In this document: in pieces, positions 36,790 to 47,245 of the stretch
Layout: every line of letters starts with the position of its first letter
Position numbering within the stretch: position 1 is the stretch's first letter
Origin: Luscinia megarhynchos
Lineage: Eukaryota; Chordata; Aves; Passeriformes; Turdidae
NCBI GenBank assembly: GCA_034336665.1
Contig: JAPFBE010000077.1
Coordinates: 1-64,000 of the forward strand
Length of the DNA stretch: 64,000 bases
Direction of reading: 5' to 3'
The notes under the pieces: model-generated
The model's database searches: none
The model's input: only the letters and a program-made list of their open reading frames with translations
Told to the model about the DNA's origin: nothing
Translations under genes and position numbers: made by a program

Positions 36790-39700
36790 GGGGTGAAAAA
36801 TGGGGATTTTGGGAAATTTGGGGGGAGAAATGAAAATTTGAGGGAAAAAATGGGGATTTTTGGGGGATTTTTTGGGGAAAAAATGGGAAATTTGGGGGGA
36901 AAAATGGGGATTTTTGGGTGAAAAATTGGATTTTTTGGCAGGAAAATGGGAATTTTCAGGGAAAAAATGAGAATTTATTAAGGAGAAAATTGGGAAAATT
37001 TGGGGTGAGAAATGAAAATTTTGGGAAATTTGGGGTGAAAAATGAAAATTTGGGGGGAAAAATGGGAATTTTGTGTTCAGAAATGGGAATTTTGGGGAAT
37101 TTTTTGGGGAAAAAAATGGGAATTTTTGGGTGAAAAATGGGGATTTTTGGGGTGAAAAATGGGGATTTTTGAGGGGAGAAATGAGAATTTTGGGGGGAAA
37201 ATTGGGAAAATGGGAATTTTGGGTTCAGAAATGGGAATTTTGGGGGGAAAATGGGATTTTTCGGGGAAAAAAAGGGAATTTTTGAGGGGAAAAACTTGGG
37301 AAAATGGGAATTTTTGGGCTTCAGAAATGGAAATTTTCGGGGGGAGAAATGGGGATTTTTGGGGTGAAAAATGGGGATTTTTGGGGGAGAAATGAGAATT
37401 TTTGGGGTGAAAAATGGGGAAAATGGGAATTTTGGGTTCAGAAATGGGAATTTTGGGGTGAAAAAAGAAAATTTTGGGATGAAACATGGGAATTTTTGGG
37501 GTCAGAACTGGGAATTTGCTCAGCACGTCCCGGAGCGCAGCAGCTGCTGCTCCCGGGCATTGATCTCTGAAATGGGGAGTTTGGGGTGAAAAATGGGGAT
37601 TTTGGGAAATTTGGGGAGAGAAATGAAAATTTGAGGGAAAAAATGGGGATTTTGGGGGATATTTTGGGGAAAAAATGGGAATTTTGGGGTGAAAAATGGG
37701 AATTTTGGGGTGAAAAATGGGGATTTTCAGGGAAAAAATGGGAATTTTTGGGGTGAAAATTGGGAAAATTTGGGGTGAGAAATGAAAATTTTGGGAAATT
37801 TGGGGGAGAAAAATGAAAAATTGGGGGAAAAATTGGAATTTTGGGGGATTTTTTTGGGAAAAAATGGGAATTTTGGTGTGGAAAAAGGGGATTTTTGGGT
37901 GAAAAATGGGAATTTTTGGCAGGAAAACGGGAATTTTTGGGAGGAAAATGGGAATTTTTTGGGTCAGAAATTGGGATTTTTTCAGGGGGAAAATTTGGGG
38001 CGAGAAAAGAAAATTTTCGGGAATTTGGGAGAGAAGAATGAAAATTTGGGGGAAAAAAATGGGAATTTTGGGGTGAAAAATTGGAATTTTTGGGGGGAGA
38101 AATGGGAATTTTTGGGTAAAAAAAAGGAATTTTTGGGGGGAGAAATGAGAATTTTTGGGGGGAAAAAATAGGGAAAATGGGAATTTTCGGTTCAGAAATG
38201 GGAATTTTGGGGTGAAAAATAAAAATTTTGGGGTCAGAAATGGGAAAAATGGGAATTTTGGTGTCAGAAATGAAAATTTTGGGAAATCTGGGGTCAGAAA
38301 TGGGAATTTTGGGGGATTTTTTGGGAAAAAATGGGAATTTTTTGGGGGGAAAATGGAAATTTTCGGGGAAAAAAATGAGAATTTATTGGGGAGAAAATTG
38401 GGGAAATTTGGGGTGAGAAATGAAAATTTTGGGAAATTTGGGGGAGAAAAATGAAAATTTGAGGGAAAAAAATGGGAATTTTAGGGGATATTTTTGGGGA
38501 AAAAAAGGGAATTTTGGGGTGAAAAATGGGGATTTTTGGGGCAAAATGGGAATTTTTTGGGGGGAAAATGAGGAAAATGGGAATTTTGGGTTCAGAAATG
38601 GGAATTTTGGGGTGAAAAATGGGAATTTTTGGGGAAAAAATGGGAATTTTTGAGGGGAAAAACTTGGGAAAATGGGAATTTTGGGCTTCAGACATGGAAA
38701 TTTTTGGGGGAGAAATGGGGATTTTTGGGTAAAAATGGGGATTTTGGGGAGAAATGAGAATTTTTGGGGGAAAAATGGGGAAAAATGGGAATTTTGGGTT
38801 CAGAAATGAAAATTTTGGGGGTGAAAAATGAAAATTTTGGGGTCAGAAATGGGAAAAATGGGAATTTTTGGGGTCAGAAACGGGGATTTTTTTCAGGGGG
38901 AAAATTTGGGGTGAGAAAAAGAAAATTTTTGGGGAATTTGGGGGGGAAAAATGAAAATTTGGGGGGAAAATGGGAATTTTGGGGGATTTTTTGGGGAAAA
39001 ATGGGAATTTTGGGGTGAAAAATGGGAATTTTTGGGGGGAAAATGGGAATTTTTTGGGGGGAAAATGAGGAAAATGGGAATTTTGGGTTCAGAAATGGGA
39101 ATTTTGGGGTGAAAAATGGGAATTTTTGGGGAAAAAATGGGAATTTTTGAGGGGAAAAACTTGGGAAAATGGGAATTTTTGGGCTTCAGACATGGAAATT
39201 TTTGGGGGGAGAAATGGGGATTTTTGGGTAAAAAATGGGGATTTTTGGGGGAGAAATGAGAATTTTTGGGGTGAAAAATGGGGAAAATGGGAATTTTGGG
39301 TTCAGAAATGAAAATTTTGGGGTGAAAAATGAAAATTTTGGGGTCAGAAATGGGAAAAATGGGAATTTTTGGGGTCAGAAACGGGGATTTTTTTCAGGGG
39401 GAAAATTTGGGGTGAGAAAAGAAAATTTTGGGAAATTTGGGGAGAAAAATGAAAATTTGGGAGAAAAATGGGAATTTTAAGGGAAAGTTTTGGGGAAAAA
39501 TGGGAATTTTGGGGTGAAAAATGGGAATTTTTGGGGTCAGAAATGGGGATTTTTCAGGGGGAAAATTTGGGGTGAGAAATGAAAATTTTGGGAAATTTGG
39601 GGGAGAAAAATGAAAATTTGGGGAAAAAATGGGAATTTTGGGGGATTTTTTGGGGAAAAAATGGGAATTTTGGGGTGAAAAATGGGAATTTTTGGGGGGA

Positions 39701-40445
39701 AAATGGGAATTTTCTTGGGGGGAAATGAGGAAAATGGGAATTTTGGGTTCAGAAATGGGAATTTTGGGGTGAAAAATGGGGATTTTTGAGTGGGAAAATG
39801 GGGATATTGGAGGAAAATGGGAATTTTTTGGAGGAAAATGGGAATTTTGGAGTGAAAAACCAAAATTTTGGGGTCAGAAATGGGAAAAATCGGGATTTTT
39901 TAGAGTCAAAGATGCGAATTTTAGGGTGAAAAATGGGAAAAATGGGAGTTTTTTGGGTCAGAAATGCGAAATTTTGGGAGGAAAAATGGGGAAAAAAGGG
40001 GATTTATTGGGGAAAACTGGGATTTGGCTCTGGGAATTTGGGAATTTTGGAAGTTTGGAATTTTTAAAGCCAAAAATGGGAATTTTTGGGGTCAGAAATG
40101 GGAATTTTTTTGGGAGGAAAAACCAGAAAAAATGGGAATTTTTGGGGGCGGAAATGGGAATTTTTGGGTCAAAAATGGGGATTTTTTTTGGAGAAAAAAG
40201 GGGATTTCTTGGAGAAAATTGGGAATGCTGGGAATGTTGGGAATTTGGGAATTTTTAATGGCAAAAATGGGGATTTTTGGGTCAGAAATGGGAATTTTTG
40301 AGAGGAAAAAAACGGGAAAAATGGGAATTTTTGGGGGAAAAATGGGAATTTTTGGGTCAAAAATGGGCAATTTTTTTGGAGAAAAAAGGGGATTTCTTGG
40401 AGAAACCTGGGAATGTTGGGAATGCTGGGAATTTGGGAATTTGGG
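36790..40445. repeat. 21-bp GGGAATTTTGGGGTGAAAAAT minisatellite (C-D intron)
   Basis: The array fills the intron between exons C and D. The plus-strand unit is GGGAATTTTGGGG plus TGAAAAAT, with variants containing GGTTCAGAAAT, GGGTCAGAAAT and AGAAATGAG. Blocks of several hundred bases recur (37,070-37,500, 38,500-38,800 and 39,050-39,330 share the order of variants), indicating higher-order duplication. From about 39,900 to 40,440 it changes to units with AATGTTGGGAATTTGGG. Confidence 0.92.
37510..37566 (-). pseudogene. Truncated, frameshifted exon D copy
   Basis: This 57-bp segment repeats the acceptor TTTCAG and the first half of exon D, 792 bp upstream of the real exon in the transcribed direction. 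It reads INAREQQLL and then, owing to a one-base loss, runs into TGA after RSGTC. Homology ends at GCAAATTCCC, where the 21-bp satellite takes over; the satellite motif AATTCCC resembles the exon sequence at that point. Confidence 0.88.
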
Positions 40446-40459
40446 CCGGGGGGACTCAC

Positions 40460-40591
40460 TGTGGGCCTCCACCAGCTCCAGCTGCATCGGGTACGGCACC
40501 AGCGGCTCCGGCAGCTCCGAGAAAAAACTTTTCATGGCGCCGGCCACGGTGTTGACGGTGAAATCCTTCTCTGCCAGGTCCAGCCCGTGGT
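40460..40591 (-). CDS. ARHGAP35: ARHGAP35 exon C: RhoGAP core
   Basis: The 132-bp exon encodes [20 protein letters not shown], then [13 protein letters not shown] and [10 protein letters not shown]. This is the RhoGAP core helix and the FFSELPEPL motif, which packs against the arginine-finger loop. The acceptor is CTCTCCAG (ending 40,592) and the donor CCCACA/GTGAGT. The first two bases (AC) complete an Asp codon with the last G of exon B, and the last base starts the Lys codon finished in exon D. High third-position GC contrasts with the AT-rich introns. The sequence is intact and in phase. Confidence 0.95.
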
Positions 40592-40594
40592 CTG

Positions 40595-41890
40595 GAGAGG
40601 GAAAAAAATCAGGAAAAAATCAGGAATTTTGGGGGAAAATCCCTTGGGAATGGGGAAATACAGTGGGAAAGTTGGGGGGAAAATTGGGGAAAAATCGGGG
40701 AAAAATCGGGATTTTTATGGGAGATTCCGGCCCTGAAATCCTGAATTTTAACCCCAAAAATTGGAATTAAAGCCCAAAAAATTGGAATTAAAACCCCAAA
40801 AGCCCAGGAAAAAATTCATAGAATTTTGGGGGAAAATCCCTTGGGAATGGGGAAATTGTGCAGGAAAATTGGGGTGAAAAAATGGGAATTTTGTGGGAGA
40901 TTCCAGCCCCAAAATTGAGAATTTTAACCCCAAAATCCTGAATTTTAACCCCAAGAATTGGAATTAAAGCCCCAAAATCCCAGGAAAAAATCCAAGGAAT
41001 TCTGGGGATTGGGGTGAGAAATTTCCTTGGGATTGGGGGAAATTCCATGGAAAAATTGGGGTGAAAAAATGGGAATTTTGGGGGAGATTCCAGCCCTGAA
41101 ATCGGGAATTTTAACCCCAAAAATTGGAATTAAAGCCCCAAAATCCCAGGAAAAAATCCAAGGATTTCTGGGCATTGGGGTGAGAAATTTCCTTGGGATT
41201 GGGAGAAATTCCATGGAAAAATTGGGGTGAAAAACTGGGAATTTTGGGGGGAATTCCAGCCCTGAAATCCTTCTCTGCCAGGTCCAGCCCGTGGTCTGGG
41301 GAGGGAAAAAATCAGAAAAAAATCAGGAATTTTGGGGGAAAATCCCTTGGGAATGGGGAAATACAGTGGGAAAGTTGGGGGGGAAAATTGGGGAAAAATC
41401 GGGGAAAAATCGGGATTTTTATGGGAGATTCCGGCCCTGAAATCCTGAATTTTAACCCTAAAAATTGGAATTAAAGCCCTAAAATGCCAAAGATCCCAGG
41501 GAAAAATCAGGGAATTCTGGGGAATTGGGGTGAGAAATTTCCTCGGGATTGGGAGAAATTCCATGGAAAAATTGGGGTGAAAAAATGGGAATTTTGGGGG
41601 GAATTTCAATACTGGAATCTGGAATTTTAATGCCAAAATCCTGAATTTCAGCCATAAAAATTGAATTAAAAACCCAAAATTCTGAATTTTACCCCCAAAA
41701 ATTGAAATTAAAACCCCCAAAATCAGGAAAAAATTCAGGGGAATTCTGGGGATTGGGGTGAGAAATTCCTTGGGAATGGGAGAAATTCCATGGAAAAAAT
41801 GAGAATTTGGGAGGAATTCCAGCCCTGAAATTTGGAATTTTAGCCCCAAAATCGTGTGAATTTTAAGGAATTGTAAAATCCCAGGGAAAA
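40595..41890. repeat. B-C intron repeat of about 185 bp, with a 704-bp duplication
   Basis: Units contain, on the plus strand, CCAGCCCTGAAATC, TTTTAACCCCAAAA, TTGGAATTAAAGCCC, CCAGGAAAAAATC, GGGGTGAGAAATTTCC and AATTCCATGGAAAAATTGG. Five to six copies are visible. The interval next to exon C (about 40,566-40,760) is repeated almost exactly 704 bp away (about 41,263-41,465), carrying the start of exon C with it. Confidence 0.85.
41263..41295 (-). pseudogene. Truncated exon C copy with acceptor
   Basis: Thirty-three bases repeat the acceptor CCCAG and the codons for [10 protein letters not shown] of exon C, then break into the intron repeat at TTTCAGGGCTGG. The flanking intron matches the flank of real exon C at an offset of 704 bp, so the copy arose by tandem duplication of an exon-intron junction. 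It lies upstream of real exon C in the transcript. Confidence 0.9.
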
Positions 41891-43970
41891 AATCCAGGAA
41901 AAAATCAGAATTCTGGGTTAAAAAATCAAGAATTGGGACAAAGAAATCAGGAATTTTGGGGTAAAAAATCAGGGAATTTTGGGGGAAAAAAAATCTGGAA
42001 TTCTAGGGTAAAAATATCAGGAATTCTGGAGCAAAAAAATCAGGAAATTTGGGGTAAAAATCAGGTTGAGGGTAAAAAATCAGGATTTCTGGAGAAAAAA
42101 ATCAGGAATTTTGGGGTAAAAAATCAGGAATTCTGGAGTAAAAAATTAGGAATTTTGGGGTAAAAAAATCGGGATTTGAGGGTATAAAAAATGGGAATTT
42201 TAGGGAATTAAAAAATAGAGGAATTTTTGGAGTAAAAATAATCAGAAATTCTGGAGCAACAAAATTAGTAATTTTGGGAGTAAAAATCAGGATTTGGAGT
42301 AAAAAATCAGGAATTGGGACAAAAAATATTAGGAATTTTAGGGTAAAAAAATGGGAATTTAGGGGTAAAAAATCCAGGAATTCTGGAGTAAAAAATGGGA
42401 ATTTTGGGGTAAAAAATCAGGGAAATTTGGGGTAAAAAATCAGGATTTGGAGTAAAAAAATTGGAATTTTTGGGGAAAAAGACCAGGAATTTTGGGGTAA
42501 AAAAATCAGAATTCTGGAGTAAAAAATTGGAATTTTGGGGTAAAAATCAGGATTTGGAGTAAAAAAATTGGAATTTTAGGGTAAAAAATCAGGAATTTTG
42601 GGGGTAAAAAATCAGAGGAGTAAAAAAATCAGGAATTGGGACAAAAAATAGGAATTTGGATAAAAAATCAGGAATTTTGGGGTAAAAATCAGGAATTTTA
42701 GGGTAAAAAGTCCAGGATTTGAGGTAAAAAATGGGAAATTTTTGGGGTAAAAAAATGAGGAATTTTGGAGTAAAAAAATCAGGAATCGGGAGAAAAAAAT
42801 AGAAATTTTTGGTAAAAATCAGAGATTTTTAGGGACAAAAAATCAGATTTGGAGTAAAAAATTGGAATTTTGGGGTAAAAAACCAGGAATTTTGGGGTAA
42901 GAAATCGGGATTTGGAATAAAAAATCAGGAATTCTGGAGTAAAAAAATTAGGAACTTTAGGGTAAAAAAACAGGAATTTTGGGGTAAAAAAATCAGGATT
43001 TGGAGTAAAAAAATCAGGAATTGGGACAAAAAAAATAGGAATTTTGGGGTGAAAATCAGGAATTTTGGGGCAAAAAAAATCAGGATTTGGAGTAAAAAAA
43101 TCAGGAATTGGGACAAAAAAATCAGGAATTTTGGGGTAAAAAACCAGGAATTTTAGGGTAAAAAATCAGGATTTGGGATTAAAAATGGGAGTTTTGGTGT
43201 AAAAACCGAGGAATTTTGGAGTAAAAAACTCAGGAATTCTGGGTAAAAAACTCAGGAATTCTGGAGCAACAAAATAAGTAATTTTGGGGTAAAAAACCAG
43301 GATTTGGAGTAAAAAAATCAGGAATTGGGACAAAAAAATCAGGAATTTTAGGGTAAAAAATCAGGCATTTTGGGGTAAAAAAATCAGGAATTCTGGAGTA
43401 AAAAATGGGAATTTTGGGGTAAAAAAATCAGGAATTTTGGGGTAAAAATGGGAATTTTGGGGTAAAAAAATCAGGATTTGGAGTAAAAAAATTGGAATTT
43501 TGGGGAAAAAGACCAGGAATTTTGGGGTAAAAAATCAGGAATTCTGAAGTAAAAAAAATAGGAATTTTGGGGTAAAAAATCAGGATTTGAGGTTAAAAAA
43601 TCAGGAATTTTACGGTAAAAAACCAGGAATTTTGGGGTAAAAAATGGGAATTTTGGGGTAAAAAATCAGGAATTCTGGAGTAAAAAATGGGAATTTTGGG
43701 GTAAAAAAATCAGGAATTTTGGGGTAAAAAATCAGGGATTTGAGGTAAAAAAATCAGGAATTTTGGGGTAAAAAAATCAGGAATTCTGGAGTAAAAAAAA
43801 TAGGAATTTTGGGGTAAAAAATCAGGATTTGAGGTAAAAAAATCAGGAATTTTAGGGTAAAAAACCAGGAATTTTGGGGTAAAAAATGGGAATTTTGGGG
43901 TAAAAAATCAGGATTTAGGTTGAAAAAATCAGGAATTTTAGGGTAAAAAAATGGGAATTTTGCTATTTCA
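41891..43970. repeat. 22-bp ATCAGGAATTTTGGGGTAAAAA minisatellite (B-C intron)
   Basis: Units alternate AATCAGGAATTTTGGGGTAA with AATCAGGATTTGGAGTAAAA and AATTGGGACAAAAAA variants. The first part (to about 42,900) is more irregular than the second. In the transcribed direction it reads TTTTACCCCAAAATTCC, a strongly pyrimidine-rich strand. No coding sequence is visible. Confidence 0.92.
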
Positions 43971-44056
43971 GAAGGGATTTTGAATTTTGGGGAAATTTTT
44001 GAGGGTTTTCTACAAATTTTTTGGGGGGATTTTGGGGATTTTTTAGGGGTTTACCT

Positions 44057-44137
44057 TGGGTGAACTGGCTGGCTGCAGACTCTCCATTTCTGACTTGTTG
44101 CCACTGACTCGATAAATCCCCTCCAGTGCTCAGCCCT
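44057..44137 (-). CDS. ARHGAP35: ARHGAP35 exon B: arginine-finger exon, frame disrupted
   Basis: The exon has acceptor TTGGCAG and donor CAAG/GTAAAC. It should encode [20 protein letters not shown], which holds the GAP arginine finger (the Arg in YRVSG). Here the sequence has one extra G just after the AGCACT codons and two extra bases near the end (CTGCAGCCAGCCAG). The exon is 81 bases rather than the expected 78. The outer phases are kept, but the middle, including the finger, reads in a shifted frame as GGDLSSQWQQVRNGES with no stop. Paired compensating indels in one short exon suggest consensus errors, though a real lesion or paralogue is possible. Identity as the p190A exon is clear from the shifted-frame translation. 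Confidence 0.85.
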
Positions 44138-44880
44138 GCCAAAAAAACCCAAAAAATCCCAAATTTCCCAAATTTCTCTGTTTTCTGAGAATTCCTGTCA
44201 CCATCAAAGAGGATTTTTAGGGGGAAAAATGGGGAAAAAATCAATTTTTTACGAATGGAAATTTCAGGTTTTTGGATGAAGAGATTAAAAATTTAGGGAT
44301 TTTGTTTTTTAAAAATTTAAATCTCAAATAAAACACTCCAAAAAGCATAAAAATAGAATTAAAAGAAATAGGGAAAATTTAGGAATAATTAATCATTAAA
44401 ACTGTGGAGTCTAAAAAATCCCAAATTTCCTTTAAAAAAACCCAAAATTATCAAAAAATCATTTAAAAGTCAGCCCAAGAAATCCTAAAAAACCTCAAAT
44501 ACCGAAAAAGTTTCCAAAATTTTTAAATCCTCCCAGAACTCTAAAAATTCTCAAAAACCTCCCCCCCAAAAAAACCAAAAATCTGCTCAAAAAAATCTTA
44601 AAAAACCCAAAAAATTTCCCCTAAATCCTAAAAAAATCCAAAAAGCCCCAAAAACTCTTTGGAAAGTTTTTAAAAATCCAAAAAAAAAGCAAAAAAAACC
44701 CCCAAAATTAAAAAAAAAATCCTCAAAAAATCCCAGAAAATTTCCTTTAAAAGTCACAAAAATTCCTAAAAAATTCCTTAAAAATTCCCAAAAAATTTCT
44801 AAAAAATTTCTAAAAAGTTCCCAAAAATTCCCAAAAATTCCTAAAAAATTCCTTAAAAATTCCCCAAAATTCCCAAATTT
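44138..44880 (-). other. A-B intron, A-rich, partly unique
   Basis: Sequence from 44,150 to about 44,450 is AT-rich but not tandemly repeated, and it serves as a landmark: its reverse complement is recognisable near 48,780-48,990. From 44,450 to 44,880 it becomes a loose repeat of AAAAATTCCC and AAAAATCC. No gene is seen. Confidence 0.7.
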
Positions 44881-44883
44881 CTT

Positions 44884-47245
44884 GACTGACCTGTGGCCTG
44901 AATGCTGCACTTGATGAACCCTAAAAACCCCTAAAAAACCCGTTAAAATAAAAAAAAATACTTTTAAAAATCTTTAAAAATTCCCAAAAAATCCCAAAAA
45001 AATCCCGAAAAATTCCTAAAAAAATTCCCAAAAAATTCCCAAAAAATTCCTAAAAAATTCCCATAAAATTCCTGGATTTCCCAGACTGACCAATGCACTC
45101 AATGAACCCTAAAAAACCCCTAAAGACCCTTAAAAAATCCCCCAAAATTTCAAAAAAATTCCTAAAAATTCCCCAAAAAATCTAAAAATATTCACAAAAA
45201 AATCCCCAAAAAATCTTAAAAAATCCTAAAAAATCCCCAAAAATTCCCAAAAAATGTTAAAAAGTCCCAAAAATTTCTGGATTTCCCAGACTGATCAGTG
45301 GCCTCGATGTACTGGATGCAGCGCTCGGTGAACCCGAAAAAATCGCTTAAAAATTCAGAAAAAATTCATAAAAATTCTACAAAAAACCCACAAAAAAATC
45401 TCAAAAAGTCCCAAAAATTCCCAAAAAGAAATTGCCAAAAACCCTAAAATTCACAAAAAATGCAAAAAATTCTCCCAAAATGCATCCAGACTAACCAGTG
45501 GCCTCGATGTACTGGATGCAGCTCGATGAACCCTAAAAATGCAAAAATTCAGAAAAAATTCATAAAATTCACAAAAAATCCCAAAAAAATCCCAAAAATC
45601 CTAAAAATTCCCAAAAATTCCCCAATTTCCCAAGAATCCCAGACTGACCAGTGGCCTCGATGTACTGGATGCGAAAGCGTCGATGAACCAGAAAAAATGT
45701 GCTTGTTCAGAAAAAATTCAGAAAAATTCACAAAAAAATCCCAAAAAAATCCCAAAAAAATCCTAAAAAATTCCCAAAAATTCCCCAATTTCCCCAGAAT
45801 TTCCAGACTGACCAGTACTCGATGTACTGGATGCAGCGCTTGATGAACCCTAAAAAATCGCTTAAAAATTCAGAAAAAATTCATAAAAATTCACCAAAAA
45901 ATCCCAAAAATTCCCAAAAATTCCCCAAAAAATCCCAAAAAATTCCTAAAAATTCCTGGAAAATTTCTGGATTTCCTAGACTGACCAGTGGCCTTGATGT
46001 ACTGGATGCAGCGCTCGATGAACCCTAAAAAATGCGGCTTAAAAAAATTCAGAAAAAATCATAAAATTCCCAAAAATTCCCAAAAATCCTAAAAAATCCT
46101 AAAAATTCCCAAAAATTTCCCACAAAATCCCCTACGAGAACCCCAGGCCTACCAGTGGCCTCGATGTACTGGATGCAGTAGCTGGAGTGTACCCCTAAAA
46201 TATGGCTTTTAGAAATTCAGAAGAATTCAGAAAATTCACAAAAAAATCCCAAAAATCCTAAAAAATCCCAAAAATCCCAAAAAATCCCCAAAAAATTCCA
46301 AAAAATTCCTGGAAAATTTTACTAGGATTTCCCAGACCGTCCAGTGGGTCCCGTCTTGCTTGGATGCAGCACTTTCGAGGAGAACCAGAAAAAATCTGGC
46401 TTAGATTCAGAAAAAGATTCCGAGATTCACAAAAAGTATCCCAAAAAATCCTAAAAATCCTAAAAATTCCCAAAAATTCAAGGAATCCCCAGAACAGACT
46501 GACCAGTGGCTCGTGTACTGGATGCAGCTCGATGAACCCTAAAAAAGCCGGCTTAAAATTCAGAAAAATTCTGTAAAAATTCTGTTAAAAATCAAAATCA
46601 AAAGTCCCCAAAGATCTCCCAAAAAATCCCAAAATTCCAGAAAAATTATTAAAAATTCCTCAAAATTCAAAATTTCCCAAAATCCCAGAACTTCCACGTG
46701 ACCAGTGGCCTCAGTGTTACTGGATGCAGTGGCTCGATGTACCCCTAAAAAATGCAGCTTTAAAATTCAGAAAAAATTCATAAAAATTCGCAAAAAATCC
46801 CAAAAATCCTAAAAAATCCCAGAGAAATTCCCAAAATTCCCCAATTTCCCAAGAATCCCAGACTGACCAGTGGCCTCGATGTACTGGATGTGGCGTGATG
46901 AACCCTAAAATGGCTTAAAATTCAGGAAAATTTCAGAAAAATTCACCAGAAAATCCCAAAAATTCCCAAAAATTCCCCAAAAGAATCAAAATTTAAAAAA
47001 ATTGATAAAAAATTCTCCAAAGGTAATCCCAAGAACTTCCACGTGACCAGTGGCCTCGATGTACTGGATGCGGTATTTCGATGTACCCTAAAAATGCGGC
47101 AAATTCAAGAAAAAATTCAGAAAATTCACAAAAAATCCCCAAAAATCTAAAAATCCCAAAATTCCCAAAAAATTCCCCAATTTCCCCAGAATCTGAACTG
47201 ACCAGTGGCCTCGAATGCTGGATGCAGAAACGATGAAGGCGAGTT
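44884..47245 (-). repeat. ARHGAP35: Tandem array of exon A (FIERCIQYIEATG) units, about 14 copies
   Basis: Units of about 150-200 bp each contain, in the transcribed direction, an AG, then GGTTCATCGAGCGCTGCATC and CAGTACATCGAGGCCACTG, then GTCAGTCTGGG. They encode FIERCIQYIEATG, the p190A segment directly before the arginine-finger exon, followed by a usable GT donor. Copies lie near 44,890, 45,085, 45,290, 45,490, 45,645, 45,806, 45,980, 46,150, 46,338, 46,498, 46,700, 46,862, 47,043 and 47,198. The first two are truncated, and most others have a one- to four-base indel or substitution. The exon's 5' end may be incomplete in every copy, since the sequence before TTCATC is satellite. Confidence 0.85.
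45986..46024 (-). CDS. ARHGAP35: Best-preserved exon A copy of ARHGAP35
   Basis: Among the array copies this one is open throughout and has both an upstream AG and a GT donor. It encodes FIERCIQYI-K-ATG, with Lys replacing the expected Glu (TTGATG on the plus strand instead of CTCGATG). Its last G joins exon B to give the T-G-L-S junction of p190A. The copy at about 45,290 keeps IEA but has lost the GT donor and reads FTERC. I cannot tell which copy, if any, is used in the mature transcript. Confidence 0.4.

Noticed and set aside
41891..43970. Telomere-like repeat, because TTTAGGGTAAAA recurs
   Set aside because: The unit is 22 bp, usually reads TTTTGGGGTAAA, and never forms consecutive TTAGGG hexamers.
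36669..44137. Assignment to the paralogue ARHGAP5
   Set aside because: Residues after WPTLMRP and the NDREQKL and [13 protein letters not shown] segments follow ARHGAP35; ARHGAP5 differs in these stretches as I recall them.
45290..47245. CRISPR-like array (short conserved repeat with regular spacing)
   Set aside because: The conserved part is exon sequence with a splice donor, the spacers are near-identical satellite, and the setting is a vertebrate gene.
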